Assembly (NCBI RefSeq): GCF_014843825.1
Contig: NZ_JHQR01000018.1
Span: 1 to 61,027 of the forward strand
Reading direction: 5' to 3'
From: Mesorhizobium silamurunense
GTDB lineage: Bacteria > Pseudomonadota > Alphaproteobacteria > Rhizobiales > Rhizobiaceae
DNA: 61,027 nt
Below are positions 47,314 through 56,796 of the stretch, piece after piece. The position numbers and the translations under genes were made by a program. Position 1 is the stretch's first letter. Each line of letters opens with the position of its first letter. Under the pieces are notes generated by a model. It did not search any database. It was not told where the DNA came from and saw nothing but the letters and a program-made list of their open reading frames with translations.

Positions 47314-48009
47314 TTAGACTGTAAGGAACTTCCGCACATCCGCCCGATCGAGGTCCTCGGCCGGCCCGGTGTGCACGATCCGGCCGCGGTCCATGATGTT
47401 GACCTCGTCGGCAAGCTCACGGCAGAAGTCGAGATACTGCTCGACCAGAAGCACCGCGATCCCAGCCTGGTCGCGCAGATAGCGGATGGCGCGGCCAATG
47501 TCCTTGATGATCGAGGGCTGGATGCCTTCGGTCGGCTCGTCGAGCACGAGCAGCTTCGGCCGCATCACCAGCGCGCGGCCGATGGCGAGCTGCTGCTGCT
47601 GGCCGCCGGACAGGTCGCCGCCGCGGCGGCCCAGCATCTGCTTCAGCACCGGGAACAGCTCGAAGACATGCGCCGGAATGTTGCGGTCGCCGCGCCTCAG
47701 CGGCGCGAAGCCCGATTCCAGGTTTTCGCGCACCGTGAGCAGGGGAAAGATTTCCCTGCCCTGCGGCACGAATGCGATGCCCGACCGGGCGCGGTCATAC
47801 GCCGCGCTCCGGTCGAGCGCCTTCCCCTCGAAGGCAACGCTTCCGCTCGTCAGCCGGTGATGGCCGACGATCGATCTCATCAAACTGGTCTTGCCGACGC
47901 CGTTGCGGCCGAGCACGCAGGTGATCTTGCCCGCGCCGGCCTTCAGCGAAACGCCGCGCAGCGCCTGCGCGGCGCCATAGTGGAGCGTGGCATTGGAGAC
48001 TTCGAGCAT
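47314..48009 (-). CDS. urtE: Urea ABC transporter ATPase
   Basis: UrtE is one of two ATPases of the branched-chain-type urea importer. At 231 residues it has Walker A CVLGRNGVGKTSLMRS, signature LSGGQQQQLAIGRALVMRP and Walker B KLLVLDEPTEGIQPSI, the last typical of UrtE/LivF. The start MLEVSNATLHYGAAQALRGV is normal. It is the last gene of the operon, 73 bases after urtD. Confidence 0.93.
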   Translation of the reverse strand: MLEVSNATLHYGAAQALRGVSLKAGAGKITCVLGRNGVGKTSLMRSIVGHHRLTSGSVAFEGKALDRSAAYDRARSGIAFVPQGREIFPLLTVRENLESGFAPLRRGDRNIPAHVFELFPVLKQMLGRRGGDLSGGQQQQLAIGRALVMRPKLLVLDEPTEGIQPSIIKDIGRAIRYLRDQAGIAVLLVEQYLDFCRELADEVNIMDRGRIVHTGPAEDLDRADVRKFLTV

Positions 48010-48082
48010 GGTCAGATCCTCCTTCTCCAGCGCTTCAGAAAAGCGAAATCGAACCGGCAGAACGGAACCCGCCAGACCATGC

Positions 48083-48829
48083 TCACCGCCCCAGATAGAC
48101 TTCGACGACGCGCTCGTCGGCCGAAACGAAATCGAGAGTGCCTTCCGACAGCACGGAGCCCTCGTGCAGGCAGGTGACCTTGACGCCGAGCTCGCGCACG
48201 AAATGCATGTCGTGCTCGACGACGATCACAGAGTGATCGCGGGCGATATCCTTGAGCAGCCGTGCGGTTTCCTCGGTTTCGGCGTCCGTCATTCCGGCGA
48301 CAGGCTCGTCGACGAGCAGCAGCTTCGGGTCCTGCGCCAAGAGCATGCCGATCTCCAGCCACTGCTTCTGGCCGTGGCTGAGATTGGCGGCAAGCTCGCC
48401 GCGCTTGTCGCCGAGACGGATGATGCCGAGGATGTCGTCGATGCGCTGCGTTTCGGCGGTCGAACGGTGATGGAACAGGGCCGGGAAGATCGAGCGCGGC
48501 CCTTTCAGCGCCAGCATCAGATTGTCCTCGACGCTGTGGCTCTCGAAGACCGTCGGCTTCTGGAATTTGCGGCCGATGCCCATCATGGCGATCTCAGCCT
48601 CGTCGTGCCTGGTCAGGTCGACCTGGCCGTCGAAGAACACCTCGCCCTCGTCCGGCCGCGTCTTGCCGGTGACGATGTCCATCATCGTCGTCTTGCCGGC
48701 GCCGTTGGGGCCGATGATCGCGCGCATCTCGCCCTTGTCGAGCACCAGCGACAGATTGTTGATGGCGCGAAAACCGTCGAAGGAAACCGAGACGCCGTCG
48801 AGATAGAGGATGGTGTTCGACTTGCTCAT
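48083..48829 (-). CDS. urtD: Urea ABC transporter ATPase
   Basis: UrtD is the LivG-like ATPase of the urea importer, 248 residues. Walker A is GPNGAGKTTMMDIVTGKTRP. The signature is the family's LSHGQKQWLEIGMLLAQDP instead of LSGGQ, and Walker B is KLLLVDEPVAGMTDAE. The preceding motif GIGRKFQKPTVFESHSV marks the Q-loop. It starts 6 bases after urtC. Confidence 0.94.
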   Translation of the reverse strand: MSKSNTILYLDGVSVSFDGFRAINNLSLVLDKGEMRAIIGPNGAGKTTMMDIVTGKTRPDEGEVFFDGQVDLTRHDEAEIAMMGIGRKFQKPTVFESHSVEDNLMLALKGPRSIFPALFHHRSTAETQRIDDILGIIRLGDKRGELAANLSHGQKQWLEIGMLLAQDPKLLLVDEPVAGMTDAETEETARLLKDIARDHSVIVVEHDMHFVRELGVKVTCLHEGSVLSEGTLDFVSADERVVEVYLGR

Positions 48830-48835
48830 GATCGC

Positions 48836-50059
48836 TCACTCCGCCGGCTGCGGTTCGGGACCGGAGGCGGACCAGGCGCCTGGCGTTCGTGCGGCCGAGC
48901 GCACGATCTTGGCTGGAGGTTCTTCCGGATCGGCGCCGGCTTCCGCGGCGAGCGAGGCCGCGCGCAGCGCCTTGGCCCTGCCGTGCCACGAATCCCACAT
49001 GCCGACGATGCCCTTGGGCAGGAAGAGCGTGACGGCGACGAACAATCCGCCCAGCGCGAACAGCCAGAATTCCGGCAGCACGCCGGTGAACCAGGATTTG
49101 CCGGCGTTGACGAGGAGCGCGCCGACGATCGGACCGACAATGGTGCCGCGCCCGCCGACAGCGGTCCAGATCACCACCTCGATCGAGTTGGCCGGGTCGA
49201 ACTCGCCGGGATTGATGATGCCTACCTGCGGCACGTAGAGCGCCCCGCCAATGCCGGCCATGATCGCCGAGACGGTGAAGGCGAACAGCTTGACGTTCTC
49301 CGCCAGCCAGCCGAGGAAGCGCGTGCGGCTCTCGGCGTCGCGCACCGCCATCAGGAGCTTGCCATATTTGGAGCGCACGATCGCCGCGGTGAGAAGAACC
49401 GCGAGCGCAAGCGTGACCGCACTCGCTGCAAACAGCGCCGAACGCGTCGCGTTGGCTTGCACGTTGAAGCCGAGAATGTCCTTGAAATCGGTCAGGCCGT
49501 TGTTGCCGCCAAAACCCATGTCGTTGCGGAAGAAGGCAAGCAGCAGCGCGTAGGTCATCGCCTGGGTGATGATCGAGAGGTACACACCCGTGACGCGGCT
49601 GCGGAAGGCGAACCAGCCGAACACGAAGGCGAGCAGTCCGGGCACCGCCAGCACCATGAGTGCCGCAAACCAGAAATGGTCGAAGCCGTACCAGAACCAG
49701 GGCAGCTCCTTGTAGTTCAGGAACACCATGAAATCCGGCAGGATCGGGTTGCCGTAGACGCCGCGCGAGCCGATCTGGCGCATCAGATACATGCCCATCG
49801 CATAGCCTCCGAGCGCGAAGAAGGCGCCATGGCCGAGCGAGAGGATGCCGCAATAGCCCCAGACGAGATCGAGCGCCAAGGCGAGCAGCGCATAGCAGAG
49901 ATACTTGCCGACCAACGCGACGATGTAAGGCGGGATATAGAAGGCACTCGTCGGCGAAACCGCAAGGTTGAGCAGCGGCACGATGACGGCCGCTGCCAGC
50001 AGGACCAGGACGGTGATCGCGATGCGACGGTCGGCACCGAAGAAACGCTGCGTGATCAT
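48836..50059 (-). CDS. urtC: Urea ABC transporter permease
   Basis: UrtC is a LivM-like permease of 407 residues with about ten membrane segments, including ALDLVWGYCGILSLGHGAFF and YLSIITQAMTYALLLAFFRN. The GYCGILSLGHGAFFALGGYA block is diagnostic of this permease group. A cytoplasmic C-terminal tail (ALRAASLAAEAGADPEEPPA) follows. It overlaps the urtB stop by 4 bases. Confidence 0.94.
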   Translation of the reverse strand: MITQRFFGADRRIAITVLVLLAAAVIVPLLNLAVSPTSAFYIPPYIVALVGKYLCYALLALALDLVWGYCGILSLGHGAFFALGGYAMGMYLMRQIGSRGVYGNPILPDFMVFLNYKELPWFWYGFDHFWFAALMVLAVPGLLAFVFGWFAFRSRVTGVYLSIITQAMTYALLLAFFRNDMGFGGNNGLTDFKDILGFNVQANATRSALFAASAVTLALAVLLTAAIVRSKYGKLLMAVRDAESRTRFLGWLAENVKLFAFTVSAIMAGIGGALYVPQVGIINPGEFDPANSIEVVIWTAVGGRGTIVGPIVGALLVNAGKSWFTGVLPEFWLFALGGLFVAVTLFLPKGIVGMWDSWHGRAKALRAASLAAEAGADPEEPPAKIVRSAARTPGAWSASGPEPQPAE

Positions 50060-51672
50060 GCTTCCACCGCCCTGCCCTTGAGCGCGAACAGGCCGCGCGG
50101 GCGTTTTTGGATGAACAGGATGATCAGCACCAGCACGACGATCTTGCCGAGCACGGCGCCGGCGTAGGGCTCGAGGACCTTGTTGACGATGCCGAGCGAG
50201 AAGGCGCCGACCAGCGTGCCCCAGAGATTGCCGACGCCGCCGAAGACGACGACCATGAAGCTGTCGATGATGTAGCCGCGGCCGAGATTGGGCGAGACAT
50301 TGTCGATCTGGCTGAGCGCCACGCCGGCAATGCCTGCAATGCCGGAGCCGAGCGCGAAGGTCAGCGCGTCAACCCATGGCGTGCGGATGCCCATCGAAGC
50401 AGCCATGCGGCGGTTGGCGGTGACGGCGCGCATCTGCAGCCCCCAGGGCGTGCGCTTCATGACGTAGAGCAGCACCGCGAACACGGCGAGCGCGAACACC
50501 AGGATCCACAGCCGGTTCCAGGTGATCGCAAGTTGGCCGACATCGAAAGAGCCAGACATCCAGGACGGATTGCCGACCTCCTGGTTGGTCGGCCCGAAGA
50601 TGGTGCGCACCGCCTGCTGCAGGATCAGCGAAACGCCCCAGGTGGCCAAAAGCGTTTCCAGCGGGCGGCCATAGAGGAAGCGGATGATGCCGCGCTCGAT
50701 GGCAAGCCCGACCAGCGCCGCAACCAGGAAGGCGAGCGGCAGCGCGATGACCAGCGACCAGTCGAACAGGCCCGGGAATGAGGTACGGATCACCTGCTGG
50801 ACGACGAAGGTGGTATAGGCGCCGAGCATCACCATCTCGCCATGCGCCATGTTGATGACGCCCATGACGCCGAAGGTGATGGCGAGCCCGATCGCGGCAA
50901 GCAGCAGCACCGATCCGAGCGAGATGCCGTACCAGATGTTCTGGCCGGCATCCCACAGCGCCAGCGTCGAATTAATGCGACTGACGGCGGCGCTCGCAGC
51001 CTCCTTGACGGTGCCCTGGGCGCCGGCCTCGACCGACGTCAGCAGGGAAAGCGCATCGCGGTCGCCGCGCGCCGCGATGACCGAGACGGCGGCCAGCTTG
51101 TCGGCTTCGGGCTTGTCCGAAACCAGAACCGACGCCGCACGCGCCTGTTCGAACAGGACCTTGACGCTGGCATCGGTCTCGGCGGCGATGGCGGCGTCAA
51201 GCGGTTCGATGTTCGCCGCGCCGGGCGTCTTGAACATGGTCGCAGCCGCGGCAAGGCGCACGCTCGCATCCTTGGCCCGTAGCGTCAGCGTGCCCAGCGC
51301 ATCGCGGATGACGCGGCGCAGGCTATTGTTGACCTTGATCTTGGTGAGGTCGGCTTTGGCCGCGTCGGCCGCCTTCTCGCCGCTCAGCGGATCGAGCACT
51401 TCGATGCCGTCACCCGCCTCCTTGCCGACGAAGACCTGGGAATCGGCCTTGCGGATGTAGAGATTGCCGTCGGCGAGCGCCGAAAGCGGGCGCTCGACGG
51501 CCGGATCGCCGCTCGTGGCCAGTTCGCGCACGACGGCCTCAGTGGCCGAAAAGTTGGTGGCAGTCGCGAATTTGGCGATGATTGCCCGGAGATCGGCTTC
51601 GGCCGCGCTCGACGGCAACAGACTTGCCATTGTCAGCAGCAGCAACAGTCCAATCGCGCGCAGCAAGTTCAT
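50056..51672 (-). CDS. urtB: Urea ABC transporter permease with periplasmic N-domain
   Basis: UrtB is a LivH-like permease of 538 residues. A signal peptide (MNLLRAIGLLLLLTMASLLP) leads into a helical, HEAT-like periplasmic domain of about 230 residues (DASVRLAAAATMFKTPGAAN). The membrane part starts at LAAIGLAITFGVMGVINMAH and carries GEMVMLGAYTTFVVQQVI. The large N-domain is usual for proteobacterial UrtB. It follows urtA after a 118-base gap and is coupled to urtC. Confidence 0.94.
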   Translation of the reverse strand: MNLLRAIGLLLLLTMASLLPSSAAEADLRAIIAKFATATNFSATEAVVRELATSGDPAVERPLSALADGNLYIRKADSQVFVGKEAGDGIEVLDPLSGEKAADAAKADLTKIKVNNSLRRVIRDALGTLTLRAKDASVRLAAAATMFKTPGAANIEPLDAAIAAETDASVKVLFEQARAASVLVSDKPEADKLAAVSVIAARGDRDALSLLTSVEAGAQGTVKEAASAAVSRINSTLALWDAGQNIWYGISLGSVLLLAAIGLAITFGVMGVINMAHGEMVMLGAYTTFVVQQVIRTSFPGLFDWSLVIALPLAFLVAALVGLAIERGIIRFLYGRPLETLLATWGVSLILQQAVRTIFGPTNQEVGNPSWMSGSFDVGQLAITWNRLWILVFALAVFAVLLYVMKRTPWGLQMRAVTANRRMAASMGIRTPWVDALTFALGSGIAGIAGVALSQIDNVSPNLGRGYIIDSFMVVVFGGVGNLWGTLVGAFSLGIVNKVLEPYAGAVLGKIVVLVLIILFIQKRPRGLFALKGRAVEA

Positions 51673-51789
51673 CGTCTTCGAGCTGTTCTCAAAGGTTTGA
51701 AGATTGCCTGGGCGGGCCGGAGGATTGGCCCGCCCAGGCTGCGGTCTCGGATCGTGGGGCCACTCCGCGATCCGACAGACCTGGGAGGA

Positions 51790-53100
51790 TCAGTTGGTGC
51801 CCTTGCCGCCGCACTTGCCGGTGGCGACGTTGAAGTTGCCGCAGCTGAGCGGCGCGCGCCAATCGGAGATCAAGTCCTTGGAATCCGGCAGGTAGTCGGA
51901 CCATTCGTCGCCCATCACTAGGCCCGGCGTCTGCGAGACGGTCTCGAACTGGCCGTCGGCCTGGATTTCGCCGATCAGCACCGGCTTGGTGATGTGGTGG
52001 TTCGGCATCATCGTCGAATAGCCGCCGGTCAGGTTCGGCACCGACACGCCGACCATGGCGTCGATCACCTTGTCCGGATCGGTGGTGCCGGCCTTCTCGA
52101 CGGCCTTCACCCACATGTTGAAGCCGATGTAATGGGCTTCCATCGGGTCGTTGGTGGTGCGCTTGTCGTTCTTGATAAACTTGTGCCAGTCGTCGATGAA
52201 CTTCTTGTTCTCGGGCGTGTCGACGCTCTCGAAATAGTTCCAGGCGGCGAGATGGCCGACCAGCGGACCGGTGTCGAGGCCGGCCAGTTCTTCCTCGCCG
52301 ACCGAGAACGCCATGACCGGGATGTCCTCGGCCTTGATGCCCTGGTTGCCGAGTTCCTTGTAGAACGGCACGTTGGCGTCGCCGTTGACCGTCGACACGA
52401 CCGCCGTCTTCTTGCCGGCCGAACCGAACTTCTTGATCGCCGAAACCTCGGTCTGCCAGTCGGAGAAGCCGAACGGCGTGTAGTTGACCATGATGTCCTC
52501 GGCCGGCACGCCCTTGGACTTGAGGTACGCCTCGAGGATCTTGTTGGTGGTGCGCGGATAGACGTAGTCGGTGCCTTCGAGCACCCAGCGCTTCACCGAG
52601 CCGCCATCGGCGCTCATCAGATAGTCGACGGCCGGAATGGCCTGCTGGTTCGGCGCGGCACCGGTATAGAAGACGTTGCGCTCGCTCTCCTCGCCCTCGT
52701 ACTGGACGGGATAGAACAGGATGTTGTCGAGCTCGCTGAACACCGGCAGCACCGACTTGCGCGACACCGAGGTCCAGCAGCCGAACACCGCCGCCACCTT
52801 GTCCTTGGAGATCAGCTCGCGCGCCTTTTCGGCGAACAGCGGCCAGTTGGAAGCCGGATCGACGACGACCGCCTCGAGCTTCTTGCCGAGCAGGCCGCCC
52901 TTGGCGTTCTGCTCCTCGATCAGCATCAGCATGACGTCCTTCAGCGTCGTCTCCGAAATCGCCATGGTCCCCGACAGCGAATGGAGGATGCCGACCTTGA
53001 TCGTGTCGTCGGCGGCCTTGGCGGGCACCGACATCGACAGGCCGGCAGCGATCACGCCGGCCGAAAACATTTTTGTTATTGTCGAGAAATTACCCCTCAT
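51790..53100 (-). CDS. urtA: Urea ABC transporter substrate-binding protein
   Basis: UrtA is the periplasmic urea-binding protein, 436 residues. I use the start at 53100 (MRGNFSTITKMFSAGVIAAG), since 13 further residues upstream would overlap the promoter. The signal peptide is cleaved near AKAADD. Family landmarks are IKVGILHSLSGTMAISETTL, AVFGCWTSVSRKSVLPVFSE and NVFYTGAAPNQQAIPAVDYL. It is the first gene of urtABCDE and has a sigma-54 promoter 45 bases upstream, so import of urea is probably switched on by nitrogen limitation through NtrC. Confidence 0.95.
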   Translation of the reverse strand: MRGNFSTITKMFSAGVIAAGLSMSVPAKAADDTIKVGILHSLSGTMAISETTLKDVMLMLIEEQNAKGGLLGKKLEAVVVDPASNWPLFAEKARELISKDKVAAVFGCWTSVSRKSVLPVFSELDNILFYPVQYEGEESERNVFYTGAAPNQQAIPAVDYLMSADGGSVKRWVLEGTDYVYPRTTNKILEAYLKSKGVPAEDIMVNYTPFGFSDWQTEVSAIKKFGSAGKKTAVVSTVNGDANVPFYKELGNQGIKAEDIPVMAFSVGEEELAGLDTGPLVGHLAAWNYFESVDTPENKKFIDDWHKFIKNDKRTTNDPMEAHYIGFNMWVKAVEKAGTTDPDKVIDAMVGVSVPNLTGGYSTMMPNHHITKPVLIGEIQADGQFETVSQTPGLVMGDEWSDYLPDSKDLISDWRAPLSCGNFNVATGKCGGKGTN

Positions 53101-53144
53101 GTTCCACGCTCCCAAGCTGGTTGTTTTGCATCGCAACATAGCGG

Positions 53145-53160
53145 TGCAAGCGACGTGCCA
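53145..53160 (-). promoter_or_regulatory. Sigma-54 promoter of the urt operon
   Basis: On the minus strand TGGCACGTCGCTTGCA matches the RpoN consensus TGGCACG-N4-TTGCA at every fixed position, with correct -24/-12 spacing. It lies 45 bases before the urtA start. No clear NtrC site could be picked by eye upstream. Confidence 0.85.
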
Positions 53161-53407
53161 AACACGGCAGCGTGGCAGGGTGCGGAGCGATAGATCAGTG
53201 TTTACAATCGGTTATCACATAGCCGTCGAACATATCGGGACTCTTCGGGCGCGGACGGATTGAGAAAACTTTGCGCATATCTGCCCAGATTTTGCTCAAA
53301 TGGTAAAAATGCCCAAACTTTAATCTAAGCTTGGCATACCGCAATTTGCCGGCGGTTGCGAGACGGTGGCAAAATAGGGCAAGGTCGCCGCGCAAACGAG
53401 CGACGTC

Positions 53408-53797
53408 ATGGCTTTACGAATCATCCTGCGCTTCCTGCTTCTCGCGTCCGCCGCCGGCGGTGCCCGCGCAGATTTCACAGACGGCAAGCTGCCCGACGGG
53501 ACCTATCACTGCGAGGTCTATCTGCTCGGCATGTTCATCAATCTCGGCGACATCACCATCAAGGGTGATCTTTACAGCGGTCCAGTGACCTTCGGCGCAG
53601 CGCCACAGGCCTACAATTACCAGATGAATCCCAATGGCGAGATCAGTTGGCTCGGTCCTGTCGGCGGCTACACCAGCGGCGGCAATTCGATCTCGACGAC
53701 GCAGGCGACACTCGACGGCCCGGGCAGCCCGTCCTTCGACATCATCATGAAGCAGCCCGACGGCGCCTTCACGGCGTCGACCTGCACCAAGGGATAG
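53408..53797 (+). CDS. Small secreted protein
   Basis: A 129-residue protein, MALRIILRFLLLASAAGGAR, with a signal peptide cleaved near ARA. The mature part is Gly-, Asp- and Tyr-rich (GTYHCEVYLLGMFINLGDIT, GPVGGYTSGGNSISTTQATL) with two Cys that could form a disulphide. The family is not recognised. It is divergent from urtA and convergent with the GMC oxidoreductase gene. Confidence 0.7.
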   Translation: MALRIILRFLLLASAAGGARADFTDGKLPDGTYHCEVYLLGMFINLGDITIKGDLYSGPVTFGAAPQAYNYQMNPNGEISWLGPVGGYTSGGNSISTTQATLDGPGSPSFDIIMKQPDGAFTASTCTKG

Positions 53798-53843
53798 CGG
53801 CGGCCCGTCCGCAGCCGCCCCTGACCGATTCCGCCCCCCTGAC

Positions 53844-53877
53844 AAAAAAGGCGCGGAACCCGATCGGGTCCCGCGCC
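53844..53877 (-). terminator. Terminator of the GMC oxidoreductase operon
   Basis: GGCGCGG (53850-53856) pairs with CCGCGCC (53871-53877), with a further palindrome ACCCGATCGGGT inside. The A-run at 53844-53849 is a U-tract on leftward transcripts. It ends transcription just after the gene whose stop is at 53900. Confidence 0.8.
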
Positions 53878-53899
53878 AGCAGGCAGCCGGGAGGTGGAA

Positions 53900-55471
53900 C
53901 TAGATGCTTTTCGCCGACATCTGTGCGGCTATGTAGTCGGCCTGGCGGATGGCCAGCGACACTATCGTCAGTGTCGGGTTTTCGGCGCCGCCGGTGGTAA
54001 ATTGACTGCCGTCGGAGACGAACAGGTTCTTGATGTCGTGCGCCTGGCCGTGCTTGTTGACGACGCCGTCGGCCGGCTTCTCGCTCATCCGGTTGGTGCC
54101 GAGATTGTGGGTTGAGGGATAAGGCGGCGTCGGGAAGGTTCGTGTCGCTCCAACAGCCGCGTAGAGCGCCTGGCCTTGCTTGTAGGCGTGATCACGCATT
54201 GCCGTGTCGTTGGCATGGTCGTCGAAATGGACGTCGGCGATCGGCATGCCGTGCTCGTCCTTTTCGTCCTTGTGCAGCGTGATGCGGTTCTCCTCGCGCG
54301 GCATGTCCTCGCCGACGATCCACAGGCCCGCCATGTGGTCGTAGTGGTCGAGCGCCGTGGTGAAGGAGCGGCCCCAGCCGCCGGGATTGAGGAAGGCCGC
54401 CATGAACGGCAGACCGAGCGATAGCGTCTCCATCTCGTAGCCGCCGACGAAGCCGCGCGAAGGATCGTGGCGCGCCTCGTCGCGGATGATGCCGGCCATG
54501 GTCGTGCCGCGATACATATGCACCGGCTTGTCGAAGATGGCGTAGACCGAGCCGGTCGTGTGGCGCATATAGTTCTTGCCCACCTGCCCCGACGAATTGG
54601 CAAGCCCGTGTGGGAACTTGCTCGATTCGGAGTTGAGCAGCAGGCGCGGGCTTTCGATCGAATTGCCGGCGACCGCGACGATCCGGGCCTTCTGTTCCTG
54701 CAGCTTGCCGTCCTTGTCGGCATAGACGACGCCGGTCACCTTGCCCGAGGCATCATGGTTGATCTTGATGACCATCGAATTCGGCCGGACCTCGAGATGG
54801 CCGGTCGCTTCACCCTTCGGAATCTCGGTGTAGAGCGTCGACCATTTGGCGGCCCATTTGCAGCCCTGGAAGCAGAAGCCTGTCTGCTGACAGGAGTTGC
54901 GGTCGTCGCGCTCAACCGAATTGATGGCCATGTTGCCGGTGTGGCATTCCTTGTAGCCGAGCTTGTCGGCGCCGGCCTTGAGCACCTTGAAGTTGTTGTT
55001 GCCGGGCAGGCGCGGCCAGTTGTTGGTGCCGGTCACACCCATCTTGGCTTCGGCCTTGGCGTAATAGGGCTCCATCTCGGCGAGCGTCACGGGCCAGTCG
55101 ACAAGGTTCGCGCCCTTCACCTTGCCGTAGGTCGAAAGCGTCTTGAACTCGTGCTCCTGGAAGCGCAGCGACGCGCCCGCCCAGTGCGTGGTCGAGCCGC
55201 CGACCGACTTGACGATCCAGGCTGGCAGGTTCGGGAAATCCTTCGCCACGCGCCAGTCGCCGGAGGTGGCGCGCTTGTCCTTCCAGGCAAGTTGGGCAAA
55301 GGAATCCCACTCGTCATTGACGAAGTCCTCGTATTCGTGGCGGGCGCCCGCTTCGAGGATGACGACGTCGATGCCTTTCTGCGCCAACTCGTTGCCGAGC
55401 GTGCCGCCGCCGGCGCCCGAGCCGATGATGACGACCACGCCGTCGTTCTTGAGATCAAATTGTGCTGCCAT
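53900..55471 (-). CDS. GMC oxidoreductase, gluconate 2-dehydrogenase-like FAD subunit
   Basis: A 523-residue FAD-dependent GMC oxidoreductase. The FAD fold is VVVIIGSGAGGGTLGNELAQ then VVILEAGARHEYEDF. Substrate-site segments SVGGSTTHWAGASLRFQEHE and FPTPPYPSTHNLGTNRMSEK follow, the latter with the catalytic His, and the C-terminus has SDGSQFTTGGAENPTLTIVS. It has no signal peptide. The small subunit upstream has a twin-arginine signal, so the pair is probably exported together. No cytochrome c subunit gene lies beside them. The substrate (a sugar acid or alcohol) is not determined. Confidence 0.9.
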   Translation of the reverse strand: MAAQFDLKNDGVVVIIGSGAGGGTLGNELAQKGIDVVILEAGARHEYEDFVNDEWDSFAQLAWKDKRATSGDWRVAKDFPNLPAWIVKSVGGSTTHWAGASLRFQEHEFKTLSTYGKVKGANLVDWPVTLAEMEPYYAKAEAKMGVTGTNNWPRLPGNNNFKVLKAGADKLGYKECHTGNMAINSVERDDRNSCQQTGFCFQGCKWAAKWSTLYTEIPKGEATGHLEVRPNSMVIKINHDASGKVTGVVYADKDGKLQEQKARIVAVAGNSIESPRLLLNSESSKFPHGLANSSGQVGKNYMRHTTGSVYAIFDKPVHMYRGTTMAGIIRDEARHDPSRGFVGGYEMETLSLGLPFMAAFLNPGGWGRSFTTALDHYDHMAGLWIVGEDMPREENRITLHKDEKDEHGMPIADVHFDDHANDTAMRDHAYKQGQALYAAVGATRTFPTPPYPSTHNLGTNRMSEKPADGVVNKHGQAHDIKNLFVSDGSQFTTGGAENPTLTIVSLAIRQADYIAAQMSAKSI

Positions 55472-55537
55472 GGTTTCCTCCCATGAAATCGGTCAAAAGC
55501 GGTTCAATCGGTCAAACGCGGTTTGGCACAAAGCGGC

Positions 55538-56086
55538 TCAGAGCCACTCGATGTCGTTGAAGCCGCGCGCGATGTAACCACCCTTGGAATAGGACTCGCC
55601 CTCGTAACCGAAGATCGGCCACACCTCCTTCTGGTTGTAGAGGCTGACCACAAGGCCGCCGCGCACCGCCTGGAAGAACGGCGTCTTCTCGATCTCCTTG
55701 AGCAGTGCGACCCGCTGCTCTTCCCAGCCAAGCCCGCGATAACCGCCCTCACCAGCCTTCTTGTCGAGATCGGCGATGCCCTTCTCGATCAGCTCCTTGT
55801 GGGCCGGATCCTTGGCTGCCGTCTCGTCATGACCCTTGACGGCAATGGCGTAATATTTGTCCGGCACCTGATCATGCGGATAGATGTCGCGCGCCACCTG
55901 GATCAGTGTCGCCATCGTCTCGGGCTTCAGCGCCGAGGTTTCCAGCCCCCAGGCATGTTCGGGGCTGATGACGGCGCTGCCGGAAATGATGAGCAGCGCG
56001 CCTGCGCCGCCGCGCTTGAGAAGCTCGCGCCGCGAAAGGCCAAGTTTCCTTTCTTGGGGCTGCTTCCTCTCATAGATCGTGACCAT
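55538..56086 (-). CDS. Gluconate 2-dehydrogenase subunit 3 family protein, Tat signal
   Basis: A 182-residue small subunit. The ATG at 56086 (MVTIYERKQPQERKLGLSRR) follows GGGAGGAAAC. The twin-arginine motif is LSRRELLKRGGAGALLIISG. Family segments are MATLIQVARDIYPHDQVPDK and YNQKEVWPIFGYEGESYSKG, ending ARGFNDIEWL. In the family it acts as chaperone and Tat carrier for the flavoprotein encoded next, from which it is separated by 66 bases. Confidence 0.9.
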   Translation of the reverse strand: MVTIYERKQPQERKLGLSRRELLKRGGAGALLIISGSAVISPEHAWGLETSALKPETMATLIQVARDIYPHDQVPDKYYAIAVKGHDETAAKDPAHKELIEKGIADLDKKAGEGGYRGLGWEEQRVALLKEIEKTPFFQAVRGGLVVSLYNQKEVWPIFGYEGESYSKGGYIARGFNDIEWL

Positions 56087-56164
56087 AGTTTCCTCCCTGC
56101 TTGCTGTTCGCACTCTGGCGAGTGCCGATGCTGGCGCCGCGTCGGTCCGCGCGGCATTTGTCCC

Positions 56165-56560
56165 CTATTGGAAGCGCCCTCCTCGCTGCAGGACCTCGAT
56201 CTTGTAGCCGTCGGGGTCCTCGATGAAGAAGAAGCGGGCGATGAGCGCTCCGTCGCGGTTGAACTCCACGATCTTCTTCGGGTTGAGGCCGAGCGCGCCG
56301 AGCCGGTCGTGCTCGCTGTCGAGATCGGCGACGGAGACGGCGAGATGACCATAGCCGTCGCCCAGCGCATAAGGCTCCATGCGTCCCTTGTTGACCGTCA
56401 GCTCGACCTCGAATGGAGCATCGGCATTGCTGAGATAGATCAGCGTGAAAGTCTCGAAATCGAGCCGCTGCGCGACATCGAGGCCGAAGGCCTTGCTGTA
56501 GAAATCGACGGATCGGGCCTCGTCGAGAACCCGGATCATGGTATGGATCGCCTTCGCCAA
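56165..56560 (-). CDS. VOC protein, lactoylglutathione-lyase-like
   Basis: A 131-residue glyoxalase I-like protein, MAKAIHTMIRVLDEARSVDF. Metal-ligand positions typical of GloA are seen: His6 at the N-terminus, Glu in FEVELTVNKGRMEPYALGDG, His in GYGHLAVSVADLDSEHDRLG and Glu in FIEDPDGYKIEVLQRGGRFQ. It would convert the methylglyoxal-glutathione adduct to lactoylglutathione if it is a true GloA. It lies 78 bases upstream of the Tat subunit gene and may share its transcript. Confidence 0.85.
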   Translation of the reverse strand: MAKAIHTMIRVLDEARSVDFYSKAFGLDVAQRLDFETFTLIYLSNADAPFEVELTVNKGRMEPYALGDGYGHLAVSVADLDSEHDRLGALGLNPKKIVEFNRDGALIARFFFIEDPDGYKIEVLQRGGRFQ

Positions 56561-56796
56561 ATCGGACTCCGCAGCTTTTCGTGGTTTCGAAGCCGATTAT
56601 GCGCGCCGGCGAAAAAAGGTGGTGGCAGCCGATTACCACGCATGCGGCCGGAAAACGGGTAGTGTCGCGCCAGTTTTAAGGACGAAAGTCCGATTGCCGA
56701 CACGGTTTGTCAGGCCGAAGATGAAAGCGCAGGCAGTGTTCAAAAGGCGCCAATCACCCAATCGGCGCCCAAGACCAACAAGAACGGGAGGTAACG

